A DNA stretch of 6,784 bases from Clostridium sp. UBA6758 (GTDB lineage Bacteria; Bacillota; Clostridia; Clostridiales; Clostridiaceae), in the NCBI GenBank assembly GCA_002453475.1, contig DKGY01000078.1:10017-16800 (forward strand), in the 5' to 3' direction. Position 1 is the stretch's first letter. The number at the start of each line of letters is the position of its first letter. Positions 1 through 5,764 of this stretch are shown here, in pieces. Both the position numbers and the translations under genes were made by a program. The notes under the pieces are model-generated. The model searched no databases. It was not told the DNA's origin and saw only the letters and a program-made list of their open reading frames with translations.

Positions 1-219
1 AGAGAATCAGGCTCCATAGAGCAAGATGCAGATATGGTACTCTTTCCTTATAGAGAAAGTTATTATGATACTGAAAATAAAGATAAAAATAAGGATGAAG
101 AGGAGGAGGAGCCTAAGGAAATCATGGAAATTATCATAGGTAAAAATAGAAATGGTGAAGTAAAGAATATAAATCTAGGATGGATTGGAAAGTATCAGAG
201 AGTTTTGGGGCTTGAGTAG
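1..219 (+). CDS. dnaB: DnaB-family replicative DNA helicase, C-terminal fragment (cut by left edge)
   Basis: The reading frame is open from base 1 and ends at TAG 217-219, giving the last 72 residues of a hexameric replicative helicase that unwinds DNA ahead of the fork. The fragment opens with RESGSIEQDAD, the conserved late block of the DnaB RecA-like domain. GKNRNG follows at residues 47-52; its arginine (residue 50) aligns with the arginine finger of E. coli DnaB (GKQRNG, R442), which reaches into the neighbouring subunit's ATP site. The end, WIGKYQRVLGLE, matches the usual family C-terminus. Between these blocks lies an unusually charged stretch (residues 24-40, Lys/Asp then five Glu), longer than in typical DnaB. 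Whether this is the chromosomal helicase or a phage or plasmid paralogue cannot be told from the fragment; the divergent tail makes a mobile copy possible. Confidence 0.9.
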   Translation, partial: RESGSIEQDADMVLFPYRESYYDTENKDKNKDEEEEEPKEIMEIIIGKNRNGEVKNINLGWIGKYQRVLGLE

Positions 220-288
220 AGTCTTTAATAGATAATCTTATGCAATAAATTTATACTTTTGAGTATTATTAATGATATAAAATGTTAT

Positions 289-316
289 TTGTGTTATATT
301 TTAAGTATAATATAAA
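289..316 (+). promoter_or_regulatory. Candidate sigma-A promoter for the lipoprotein gene
   Basis: TTGTGT (289-294) and TATAAA (311-316) are separated by 16 bases. A perfect TATAAT lies alongside at 306-311 but has a poor -35 partner, and TGATATAAA at 273-281 is an extended -10 alternative. The region is almost pure A/T, so the choice between them is uncertain. Confidence 0.3.
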
Positions 317-341
317 AAAATAATATTTTTATATTATTTTT
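316..341 (+). terminator. AT-only hairpin after the dnaB fragment, possible weak terminator
   Basis: Eleven-base arms 316-326 and 331-341 pair perfectly around a TTTT loop, and the 3' arm ends in five T. The stem contains no G or C, so it would be weak. It is the only hairpin between the helicase stop and the lipoprotein gene. In so AT-rich a stretch it may also be chance, and it overlaps a proposed promoter. Confidence 0.25.
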
Positions 342-348
342 ATAAGAA

Positions 349-366
349 TTATGTTAAATAACATAA
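349..366. promoter_or_regulatory. Perfect 8-bp palindrome in the lipoprotein leader
   Basis: TTATGTTA (349-356) and TAACATAA (359-366) are exact reverse complements around AA. The site lies downstream of the proposed promoter and 39 bases before the lipoprotein start codon, where an operator or a small leader hairpin would act. No regulator gene is next to it. Confidence 0.3.
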
Positions 367-405
367 AAATAAGGCAGTAATTAGCTAAATATGGGGGGTA
401 AATTT

Positions 406-1023
406 ATGAAAAAGAAAATTTTAGCATTACTACTTGTAACTACAATGGTAATTACAATGGTAGGATGTGGTTCAAAGGGTTCAGAAGAGGGAGCTAAGGC
501 GGAAAAGAAAACAGAAAGTAACGGGGGAGATATGTCTTCACAAAAAAATTTATTTGATGTAGAAGTAACATTGCCTGCAGCCTTTTTTAAAGATACGGAC
601 CAGTCCACTATTGAGACAGAAGCAAAAGCAAAAGGTGTACATGAAGTGAAAGTCAATGAAGATGGTTCTGTAACATATATTATGGATAAGAAAACTCATA
701 AAGAGTTATTAGCAAGTATGAAACAGTCAATTGATGAAAGTATTAAGAAGACTTTAGCTGACAAAGAAAATTATCCTTCTTTTACAGAGATAAAATATAA
801 TGATGACTTGACAGAATTTGATATTATGGTTGATAAAGCGTCCTATGGTGGACTTCAACCTTTTGTAGCAGTAGGATTTTATATGTCTGGAAATATGTAT
901 CAAGCTATGGATGGAAAATCTTTTGATACAGCAAAAACTATAGTAAATTTTAAAGATAAAGCTACGGGAGAAGTTATTGAGAGTGGAGATTCTTCAGCAC
1001 TAGGTAAGGATGGAGAAAAATAA
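406..1023 (+). CDS. Secreted lipoprotein of unknown function
   Basis: This 205-residue protein is expected to be exported and anchored to the outer face of the membrane by a lipid on Cys21. Lysines 2-4, a hydrophobic core (residues 5-19) and the lipobox MVGC (18-21) form a lipoprotein signal peptide. A Gly/Ser/Glu/Lys-rich tether (22-48) follows, then a single soluble domain from about residue 49 to 193. Within it, DVEVTLPAAFF (51-61), VNEDGSVTYIMDKKTHKELL (83-102) and SYGGLQPFVAVGFYMSG (146-162) read like a lipoprotein family I recall from clostridia and related gut Firmicutes, with no established function. ATG 406 is preferred over in-frame ATG 391 because the ribosome-binding site GGGGGG (393-398) sits 7 bases before 406 and lies inside the longer version. 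The gene stands alone, between an AT-rich leader and a strong terminator. Confidence 0.85.
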   Translation: MKKKILALLLVTTMVITMVGCGSKGSEEGAKAEKKTESNGGDMSSQKNLFDVEVTLPAAFFKDTDQSTIETEAKAKGVHEVKVNEDGSVTYIMDKKTHKELLASMKQSIDESIKKTLADKENYPSFTEIKYNDDLTEFDIMVDKASYGGLQPFVAVGFYMSGNMYQAMDGKSFDTAKTIVNFKDKATGEVIESGDSSALGKDGEK

Positions 1024-1044
1024 TAAAAATTAAATATAAAATAG

Positions 1045-1079
1045 TAGCTATCCATTTTAGTATGGATAGCTATTTTTTT
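1045..1079 (+). terminator. Intrinsic terminator of the lipoprotein gene, probably shared with the converging gene
   Basis: Eleven-base arms 1045-1055 (TAGCTATCCAT) and 1062-1072 (ATGGATAGCTA) pair perfectly around a 6-base loop and are followed by seven T (1073-1079), 21 bases after the lipoprotein stop. Read on the minus strand, the same stem is followed by a T-rich tract, so it could also end transcription from the small membrane protein gene at 1132-1401. Confidence 0.88.
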
Positions 1080-1131
1080 AAGCACTTTATAATAAATTTA
1101 TTAGAAATATAAGTATAAGTTATATTATAGC

Positions 1132-1401
1132 TTACATAGTAACTTTATATATATAAAATATAAAGGTCAGTGTTATGATAACTGTTAGTATACAAATTGT
1201 ATATCCTATTTTTTTAGAATTTTTCTTGTAAATATATTCTAAACCGTCTAAAAATCCAAGTGTAGCAGCTGTGATTAAACAAAATATAGATAGTATCCTA
1301 AAGGTAGTATCATTTTTATTGCTGGTATAATAAACCATGTAAAATATATATAAAAGTGACATAAAAGATACAGTAGTTAATAATGCCTTAAATTTTTTCA
1401 T
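1132..1401 (-). CDS. Small membrane protein with three predicted helices, function unknown
   Basis: The gene encodes 89 residues. Three hydrophobic segments are visible: residues 7-25, 34-53 and 66-86. They are separated by a polar loop (26-33, SNKNDTT-like) and a lysine-rich loop (59-65, KKNSKK). The start MKKFK and the basic second loop suggest both lie inside the cell by the positive-inside rule. The start codon at 1401-1399 has an excellent ribosome-binding site on the minus strand, GGGAGG (1411-1406), 4 bases away, which is the strongest argument that the gene is real. I do not recognise a family and see no catalytic motif. It is transcribed away from the hsd operon and converges with the lipoprotein gene; nothing links it to either. 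Short, low-complexity hydrophobic proteins like this are hard to assign by eye. Confidence 0.7.
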   Translation of the reverse strand: MKKFKALLTTVSFMSLLYIFYMVYYTSNKNDTTFRILSIFCLITAATLGFLDGLEYIYKKNSKKIGYTICILTVIITLTFIFYIYKVTM

Positions 1402-1432
1402 AGTGCCTCCCGAGTTTCATATTCTTTGAAGT

Positions 1433-1461
1433 TTTATAATTATTTCTAGTTTATATATAAA
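1433..1461 (-). promoter_or_regulatory. Candidate promoter of the small membrane protein gene
   Basis: On the minus strand TTTATA (1461-1456) and TATAAA (1438-1433) are separated by 17 bases, 31 bases ahead of the start codon. Each box is a fair match to the sigma-A consensus, but the surroundings are AT-rich. Confidence 0.35.
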
Positions 1462-1471
1462 GTATATACTA

Positions 1472-1506
1472 ATAAGTGGTAATTTTAAAGGGGAGTTACC
1501 ATTTAT
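1472..1506 (+). other. Long hairpin with a G-rich loop
   Basis: Arms 1472-1482 (ATAAGTGGTAA) and 1496-1506 (TTACCATTTAT) pair over 11 bases with a single G.U wobble. The 13-base loop (1483-1495) carries AAAGGGGAG. No run of T follows, so it is not a terminator on the plus strand. It lies upstream of the minus-strand promoter and about 520 bases before hsdM. It could belong to a small RNA or be a protein-binding site. Confidence 0.4.
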
Positions 1507-1615
1507 AGAACAATAACAGTCCTGGTAGAGACATAGATAAAGAAAATTGACATTAAAACTAATTAGATAGATTACTTATTTTATAAAGAGGGAAGTAAGA
1601 TATATTATATATAAG

Positions 1616-1658
1616 TAATTAGAAGCCACTTCTTTTTAGGGATGGCTTTTAATTATTT
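1616..1658 (+). terminator. Terminator-like hairpin inside the non-coding interval
   Basis: Arms 1616-1628 (TAATTAGAAGCCA) and 1643-1655 (TGGCTTTTAATTA) form a 13-bp stem with one G.U pair and a 14-base loop containing TTTTTAGGGA. The 3' side holds TTTT, and TTT (1656-1658) follows. No gene precedes it on the plus strand, so it may end a small non-coding transcript. The segment ATTACTTAT (1571-1579) can pair with ATAAGTAAT (1611-1619), which overlaps the 5' arm, so an alternative fold exists. Confidence 0.45.
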
Positions 1659-1759
1659 AATAAGAGAAAAAATTTTACAGGTTAATAATTAAGAAAAGTC
1701 AATAAGAAGAATAAAAGGATGTCCGCACACATACCCAACATCAATAATAATACAATTTA

Positions 1760-1768
1760 TGATATAAT
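1760..1768 (+). promoter_or_regulatory. Extended -10 promoter element far upstream of hsdM
   Basis: TGATATAAT is an exact TGnTATAAT extended -10 box. No good -35 box lies 16-18 bases upstream, which is acceptable for extended -10 promoters. A transcript from here would start near 1775 and give hsdM a leader of about 250 bases. AGTGTAAAA at 1773-1781 covers the predicted start point and repeats one arm of the palindrome at 1981-2000. Confidence 0.4.
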
Positions 1769-1937
1769 TTATAGTGTAAAACTAAATGCAAATAAAGTGA
1801 TGTGAGTGTTCTAGAAAAAGGTCCAATAACTTTAAAAAGCTATTGTTGAGATAGTAAAGAATATAAGAATTGAGAATTATAACTATAGGGCTTATGGCGA
1901 TAATAAATAAGTAATTAAGTAATAAAAAGCTGAGTTT

Positions 1938-1966
1938 TAGATAAAGAAAATTTTTATAAATATAAC
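1938..1966 (+). promoter_or_regulatory. Candidate sigma-A promoter of the hsd operon
   Basis: TAGATA (1938-1943, four of six consensus bases) and TATAAC (1961-1966, five of six) are separated by the ideal 17 bases. The predicted start near 1973 lies just before the palindrome at 1981-2000 and about 54 bases before the hsdM start codon. Confidence 0.45.
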
Positions 1967-1980
1967 TTTATTAAAGATTA

Positions 1981-2000
1981 AGTGTAAAAAATTTTACACT
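1981..2000. promoter_or_regulatory. Perfect 9-bp palindrome before hsdM, candidate operator
   Basis: AGTGTAAAA (1981-1989) and TTTTACACT (1992-2000) are exact reverse complements around AA. The site sits just downstream of the proposed transcription start and 14 bases before the hsdM ribosome-binding site. A repressor bound here would block the operon. The two-base centre makes an RNA hairpin less likely than a dimer-binding DNA site. No controller protein gene is present in the window. Confidence 0.5.
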
Positions 2001-2026
2001 AACTAAAAGGTTGAAGAGGTGCAAAT

Positions 2027-3544
2027 ATGGAAAAGCTTACAAAACAAAAATTAGAGAAAACTTTATGGGATGCAGCAGATATCCTTAGAGGGGAATTGAA
2101 TGCAGCACAATATATGGATTACATATTTGGATTGTTATTTTTAAAGAGAATGAATGACCAATTTGAAATTGAACAAAACAAAAAGATAGAAGAATTTGCT
2201 GCAATGGGATTACCAGAGGAAGAAGTTAATTTATTAATAGAAGATCCATCAATCTATGAGAACTTCTATGTACCAGAAAGAGCAAGATGGTCTACTTTAA
2301 AGGATTTAACTTTAAATATAGGACCAGAGCTTGATAAGGCGTTTAAAACAATTGAAGATGAACCTAAAAATGCAGAGCTTACAGGGGTACTTACTACGGC
2401 TAACTACAATGATAAAGAAAGAGTTCCAGATAAGAAATTATCACAACTTTTAATATTATTTAGTGAGTTATCATTAGCAAATGAAAACTTAGAAAGTAAA
2501 GATGTTTTAGGAAATGCTTATGAATACTTAATCAAGAAGTTTGCAGATCAAGGTGGTACTAAAGGTGGAGAGTTTTATACTCCAGAGCAAGTTGTTAAAA
2601 TATTAGTTGGTATAGTAAAACCAAAAGAAGGCGAGTCTATCTATGATCCAACTACAGGTTCAGGTGGTATGTTAATTCATAGTACCCATTACATAGAAGA
2701 ACATGGTGGAAACTCTAAGAATGTATCCTTAAATGGTCAAGAAATTAACCTTTCAACTTGGGCTATATGTAAAATGAATATGTTATTCCATGATGCAACA
2801 GGAGCGGATATTAAGAAAGGTGATACTATAAGAGAGCCAAAGCATACAAATGGTGGAGTATTAAAGACATTTGATGTAGTTCTGGCAAATCCTCCATTCT
2901 CACTTAAAAATTGGGGAGAAGAAGAAGCTAAAGGAGATGCTTATGGAAGATTTGTATATGGAATACCTCCAAAGTCATATGGTGATTTGGCATTCGTTGA
3001 GCATATGATAGCAAGTTTAAACTCTAAAGGAAGAATGGGAACAGTAGTACCACATGGAGTATTATTTAGAGGTGGGGCAGAAGGAAAAATAAGAACTTCA
3101 ATACTAAAAGATGATTTAATAGAAGCAGTAATAGGACTTCCACAGAACATATTTTACGGAACAGGTATACCAGCAGCATTACTTATAATAAATAAGGACA
3201 AGGCTGAAAATAGAAAAGGTAAAGTATTATTTATAGATGCATCATCTGGATTTGTTAAGGATGGAAATAAGAATAAGTTAAGAGATCAAGATATAGAGAA
3301 AATAATTGAAACCTTTGATAACTTTGAACCAGTAGAAAAGTATGCAGAAGTAGTTGAATTAAAGACTATAGAAGAAAATGATTATAACTTAAACATAAGT
3401 AGATATGTTGATACATCAGAGGAAGAAGAAGAAATTGATATAGATTTAGTTTTACAAGATATAAGAGAGTTAAAAATGAAGATAGTTGATAATGAAGAAA
3501 AGTTAAATGGATATCTTGAAGAACTTGGATTTGGTGGAATATAA
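2027..3544 (+). CDS. hsdM: Type I restriction-modification system, DNA methyltransferase subunit HsdM
   Basis: HsdM transfers a methyl group from S-adenosylmethionine to N6 of adenine at the site chosen by HsdS, normally as an M2S complex. The 505-residue length is normal for the family. Residues 7-150 form the helical N-terminal domain (LWDAADILRG, FGLLFLKRMND). The methyltransferase domain starts near 155 and shows GGEFYTPEQVV (180-190), the cofactor loop DPTTGSGGM (207-215, motif I) and the catalytic NPPF (288-291, motif IV), characteristic of N6-adenine enzymes. Residues 465-500 are an acidic, probably coiled-coil tail. ATG 2027 has GAGGTG (2016-2021) 5 bases upstream, and the protein starts like other HsdM proteins. 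The stop codon lies a few bases before the hsdS start, implying translational coupling. All motifs are intact, so an active methylase is expected. Its nearest regulatory elements are the promoter at 1938-1966 and the palindrome. Confidence 0.96.
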   Translation: MEKLTKQKLEKTLWDAADILRGELNAAQYMDYIFGLLFLKRMNDQFEIEQNKKIEEFAAMGLPEEEVNLLIEDPSIYENFYVPERARWSTLKDLTLNIGPELDKAFKTIEDEPKNAELTGVLTTANYNDKERVPDKKLSQLLILFSELSLANENLESKDVLGNAYEYLIKKFADQGGTKGGEFYTPEQVVKILVGIVKPKEGESIYDPTTGSGGMLIHSTHYIEEHGGNSKNVSLNGQEINLSTWAICKMNMLFHDATGADIKKGDTIREPKHTNGGVLKTFDVVLANPPFSLKNWGEEEAKGDAYGRFVYGIPPKSYGDLAFVEHMIASLNSKGRMGTVVPHGVLFRGGAEGKIRTSILKDDLIEAVIGLPQNIFYGTGIPAALLIINKDKAENRKGKVLFIDASSGFVKDGNKNKLRDQDIEKIIETFDNFEPVEKYAEVVELKTIEENDYNLNISRYVDTSEEEEEIDIDLVLQDIRELKMKIVDNEEKLNGYLEELGFGGI

Positions 3545-3548
3545 GGTG

Positions 3549-4820
3549 GTGAAGAAGGTGAAAGAAGGATATAAGAAAACGGAGTTGGGATGGATACCTG
3601 ATGAGTGGGAATTTAAGCCTTTAAAACAAATATGTTACATTAAAGGGCGAATTGGTTGGCAAGGTTTAAAGAAAGAAGAATTTATTGATGAAGGACCATA
3701 CTTAATAACAGGAGTTAACTTTGATAGGGGAAAAATTATTTGGAGTGAATGTTATCATATAAGTAACGAAAGGTATGAACAAGCACCAGAAATACAACTA
3801 AAATTAGGTGATGTATTAATGACAAAGGATGGAACAATTGGCAAATTGCTTTATGTCGATGATTTGCCAGACAAAGCATCTTTAAATAGTCATTTGTTTG
3901 TTATGAGATCATTAAATGAGAACTTTAACACTAAATATTTTTATTATCATTTAGAAAGCCAAATGTTTAAAAAATATATTGATAATAATAAGACAGGAAG
4001 CACTATGCCGGCAATAACTCAAGGTGCTATGGAAAAATATGAAATACTTTTACCACTATTAAAAGAACAACAAAAAATAGCAGAAATTCTTTCTACTGTA
4101 GATTCTCAAATAGATGATACAGATAAACTTATAGAAAAGACCCAGGAATTAAAGAAGGGATTAATGCAGAGGCTTTTAACTAAGGGAATAGGACATAAGG
4201 AATTTAAAATGACGGAAATTGGGGAGATTCCTGTGGAGTGGAAAGTAAAACAGATAATCCAAGTTAGTGATACTACAAGTGGTGGGACTCCTAGCAGAAG
4301 TAAAAAGCATTATTATCAAAGTGGAAATATATGTTGGGTAAAGACTGGTGAATTAGGTAATAAATATATATATGATTCAGAAGAGAAAATCACAGATATT
4401 GCTGTTAAAGAGTCATCAGCAAAACTTATACCTATAAATTCAGTTATCGTAGCAATGTATGGTGCTACAATAGGAAAAATATCTATAAACAAAAAAGAAG
4501 TCACAACAAATCAAGCATGTTGTTCTATTACATGTAAACAAGAGGTTATTAATTATGAATTTTTATTTTATAATCTATCATTTTATAAGGAAAAATTAAT
4601 TGACTTAGGTGCTGGTGGAGCACAATCCAATATAAGTCAGCAAATAATAAAATCATTTAAAATAACAGTGCCAAGTTTAAAAGAACAAAATAAAATAGCG
4701 AACATCTTATCCTCAGTAGATACTCAAATTGAAGAATATGAAAATAAAAAGAAAAAGTTGGAAGAGCTTAAAAAGGGATTAATGCAAAAATTATTAACAG
4801 GAAAAATTAGAGTATTATAA
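3549..4820 (+). CDS. hsdS: Type I restriction-modification system, specificity subunit HsdS
   Basis: HsdS recognises the two halves of the bipartite target and holds two HsdM subunits. With GTG 3549 as start the protein has 423 residues and the classic plan. TRD1 spans about 20-168 (GRIGWQGL, YLITGVNFDRG, GDVLMTKDGTIGK). A central conserved helix follows (169-215, LKEQQKIAEILSTVDSQID then LKKGLMQRLLT). TRD2 spans about 230-375 (SGGTPSRSKKHYY, CWVKTGELGN, AMYGATIGK, TTNQACCSI), and a terminal conserved helix spans 376-418 (LKEQNKIANILSSVDTQIE, LKKGLMQKLLTGKIR). The start is uncertain: GTG 3546, 3549 and 3558 are all in frame just after the hsdM stop, and ATG 3507 lies inside hsdM with a poor ribosome-binding site. 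I chose 3549 because MKKVKEGYKKTE resembles the usual HsdS N-terminus and GGTGGA (3533-3538) lies upstream. The target sequence cannot be read from the domains by eye. Confidence 0.94.
   Translation: MKKVKEGYKKTELGWIPDEWEFKPLKQICYIKGRIGWQGLKKEEFIDEGPYLITGVNFDRGKIIWSECYHISNERYEQAPEIQLKLGDVLMTKDGTIGKLLYVDDLPDKASLNSHLFVMRSLNENFNTKYFYYHLESQMFKKYIDNNKTGSTMPAITQGAMEKYEILLPLLKEQQKIAEILSTVDSQIDDTDKLIEKTQELKKGLMQRLLTKGIGHKEFKMTEIGEIPVEWKVKQIIQVSDTTSGGTPSRSKKHYYQSGNICWVKTGELGNKYIYDSEEKITDIAVKESSAKLIPINSVIVAMYGATIGKISINKKEVTTNQACCSITCKQEVINYEFLFYNLSFYKEKLIDLGAGGAQSNISQQIIKSFKITVPSLKEQNKIANILSSVDTQIEEYENKKKKLEELKKGLMQKLLTGKIRVL
4059..4180 (+). repeat. hsdS internal repeat, central copy
   Basis: This segment encodes the central conserved helix of HsdS and is an imperfect direct repeat of 4677-4798 at a constant offset of 618 bases. 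Exact blocks include the 12 bases at 4059-4070 (TTAAAAGAACAA) and the 14 bases at 4155-4168 (AAGGGATTAATGCA). Confidence 0.8.
4677..4798 (+). repeat. hsdS internal repeat, terminal copy
   Basis: This segment encodes the C-terminal conserved helix of HsdS. It carries the same exact blocks at 4677-4688 and 4773-4786. The 618-base offset equals 206 codons, so recombination between the copies would remove TRD2 and keep the reading frame. Confidence 0.8.
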
Positions 4821-4835
4821 GGGAGAAGACAGGTT

Positions 4836-5753
4836 ATGTTTTTATATAAAATAAATGGAAATAATTTGGAAGAAATAAAAGAAAAGCCATTTTCAAAGGA
4901 AGTTGAACTTCATAAGTTATGTGAAAATAATTTAGAGAACATATTTGGTTTAAAGTTTGTTAAGAGAGAATTTTCTCTTAACAACTTTAGGCTAGATACT
5001 TTAGCCTTTGATGAAAGTAGTAAATCCTTTGTAATTATTGAGTATAAGAATACTAGTAATTTTAGTGTTATAGACCAAGGTTATGCTTATCTTTCTTTAA
5101 TGTTAAATAATAAGGCTGATTTTATACTTGAATATAATGAGAATTGTGATAGTACCCTAAAAAGAGATGATGTAGATTGGTCTCAATCTAGGGTTATATT
5201 TGTATCACCATCCTTTAATAATTATCAAAAGGAGTCTATTAACTTTAAAGATCTTCCTTTTGAGTTGTGGGAAGTAAAAAGATTTAGCAATGATACTATG
5301 TATTTTAATCCAATTAAAGCATCCCGAACTTCAGCATCAATAAATACTATAGCAACTACTAGTGAAGTTGTTAGTTCAGTTAGCAAAGAAGTAAAGGTTA
5401 TAACAGAGGAAATGCATTTTGAAAATGGATCTCAGGAAACGGTAGAATTGTACAATAAACTTAAAGAATTTATATTAAGTTTAAATACGAATATGACCAT
5501 TAAATGTACAAGAGGATACATAGGCTTTAGGTTAAATAATAAGAATATAGTAGATATATTAATTCAAAAGAGAGCCATAAAGATTTGGTTAAATACGAAG
5601 GTTGGAACTCTAGATGATTCACGAAATATTACAAGAGATGTTTCTAATATTGGACATTGGGGAAATGGAGATTATGAAATACAAATAAGTAATGATGAAG
5701 ACATTGAGTATATCTTTAGTTTGATAAGGCATTTATATAAGAAGAGAAAATAA
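4836..5753 (+). CDS. PD-(D/E)XK nuclease-fold protein with C-terminal DUF5655-type domain
   Basis: The 305-residue protein has two parts. Residues 1-160 look like a PD-(D/E)XK nuclease fold: Glu34 in the first helix, Asp54 (RLDTLAFD), Glu69 and Lys71 (IIEYKN), then Gln81 and Tyr85 (QGYAY), which fits the QxxxY motif of RecB/NucS-like nucleases. If these act together, the protein would cut or bind DNA using a metal ion. A Ser/Thr-rich linker (162-195) leads to a domain at about 200-303 with IKIWLN (248-253) and GHWGNGDYE (273-281), which I recognise as the hallmark of DUF5655, a domain of unknown function whose proteins are sometimes labelled 'predicted transport protein'. I see no membrane segment. 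GGGAG (4821-4825) precedes ATG 4836 and the gap after hsdS is 15 bases, so it is co-transcribed with hsdMS. It is not an HsdR: it is far too short and has no helicase motifs. Confidence 0.85.
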   Translation: MFLYKINGNNLEEIKEKPFSKEVELHKLCENNLENIFGLKFVKREFSLNNFRLDTLAFDESSKSFVIIEYKNTSNFSVIDQGYAYLSLMLNNKADFILEYNENCDSTLKRDDVDWSQSRVIFVSPSFNNYQKESINFKDLPFELWEVKRFSNDTMYFNPIKASRTSASINTIATTSEVVSSVSKEVKVITEEMHFENGSQETVELYNKLKEFILSLNTNMTIKCTRGYIGFRLNNKNIVDILIQKRAIKIWLNTKVGTLDDSRNITRDVSNIGHWGNGDYEIQISNDEDIEYIFSLIRHLYKKRK

Positions 5754-5764
5754 GGAATGATTAT

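Larger units (their letters stand above)
1412..2026. other. Long non-coding interval between divergent genes
   Basis: No frame on either strand gives a convincing gene: the frames are short, lack ribosome-binding sites and resemble no family I know. Visible contents, left to right, are the minus-strand promoter, a hairpin at 1472-1506, a terminator-like hairpin at 1616-1655, a slightly GC-richer patch at 1719-1741, an extended -10 box at 1760-1768, and the hsdM promoter and palindrome near the right end. A short open stretch around 1805-1850 ending GPITLKSYC might be a decayed gene end, but I cannot identify it. Confidence 0.6.

Noticed and set aside
391..405. ATG 391 as the lipoprotein start
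   Set aside because: It would contain the ribosome-binding site GGGGGG within the coding region and place MGGKF before an otherwise standard signal peptide.
381..656. Open frame on the minus strand opposite the lipoprotein gene
   Set aside because: It is antisense to a gene with a clear signal peptide and ribosome-binding site, and its translation resembles no protein family.
1719..1782. End of an insertion sequence (GC-richer patch GTCCGCACACATACCC plus the GTGTAAAA motif)
   Set aside because: No matching inverted end, target duplication or transposase remnant could be identified by eye, so it is described only as part of the non-coding interval.
1412..2026. Controller protein, toxin-antitoxin pair, tRNA or known riboswitch in the interval
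   Set aside because: No helix-turn-helix frame, cloverleaf, or conserved riboswitch core could be found on either strand.
2941..3150. Open frame on the minus strand inside hsdM
   Set aside because: It lies wholly within the conserved methyltransferase domain and has no ribosome-binding site; it is a by-product of hsdM codons.
3507..3548. ATG 3507 as the hsdS start, overlapping the end of hsdM by 38 bases
   Set aside because: The upstream ribosome-binding site is poor and the extra residues do not resemble HsdS N-termini. The GTG codons just after the hsdM stop fit better.
4316..4504. Open frame on the minus strand inside hsdS
   Set aside because: It is covered by TRD2 of hsdS in the correct frame and shows no independent coding signal.
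4836..5753. Membrane transport protein, a label sometimes given to DUF5655 proteins
   Set aside because: There are no membrane segments or signal peptide, and the N-terminus shows nuclease-fold residues.
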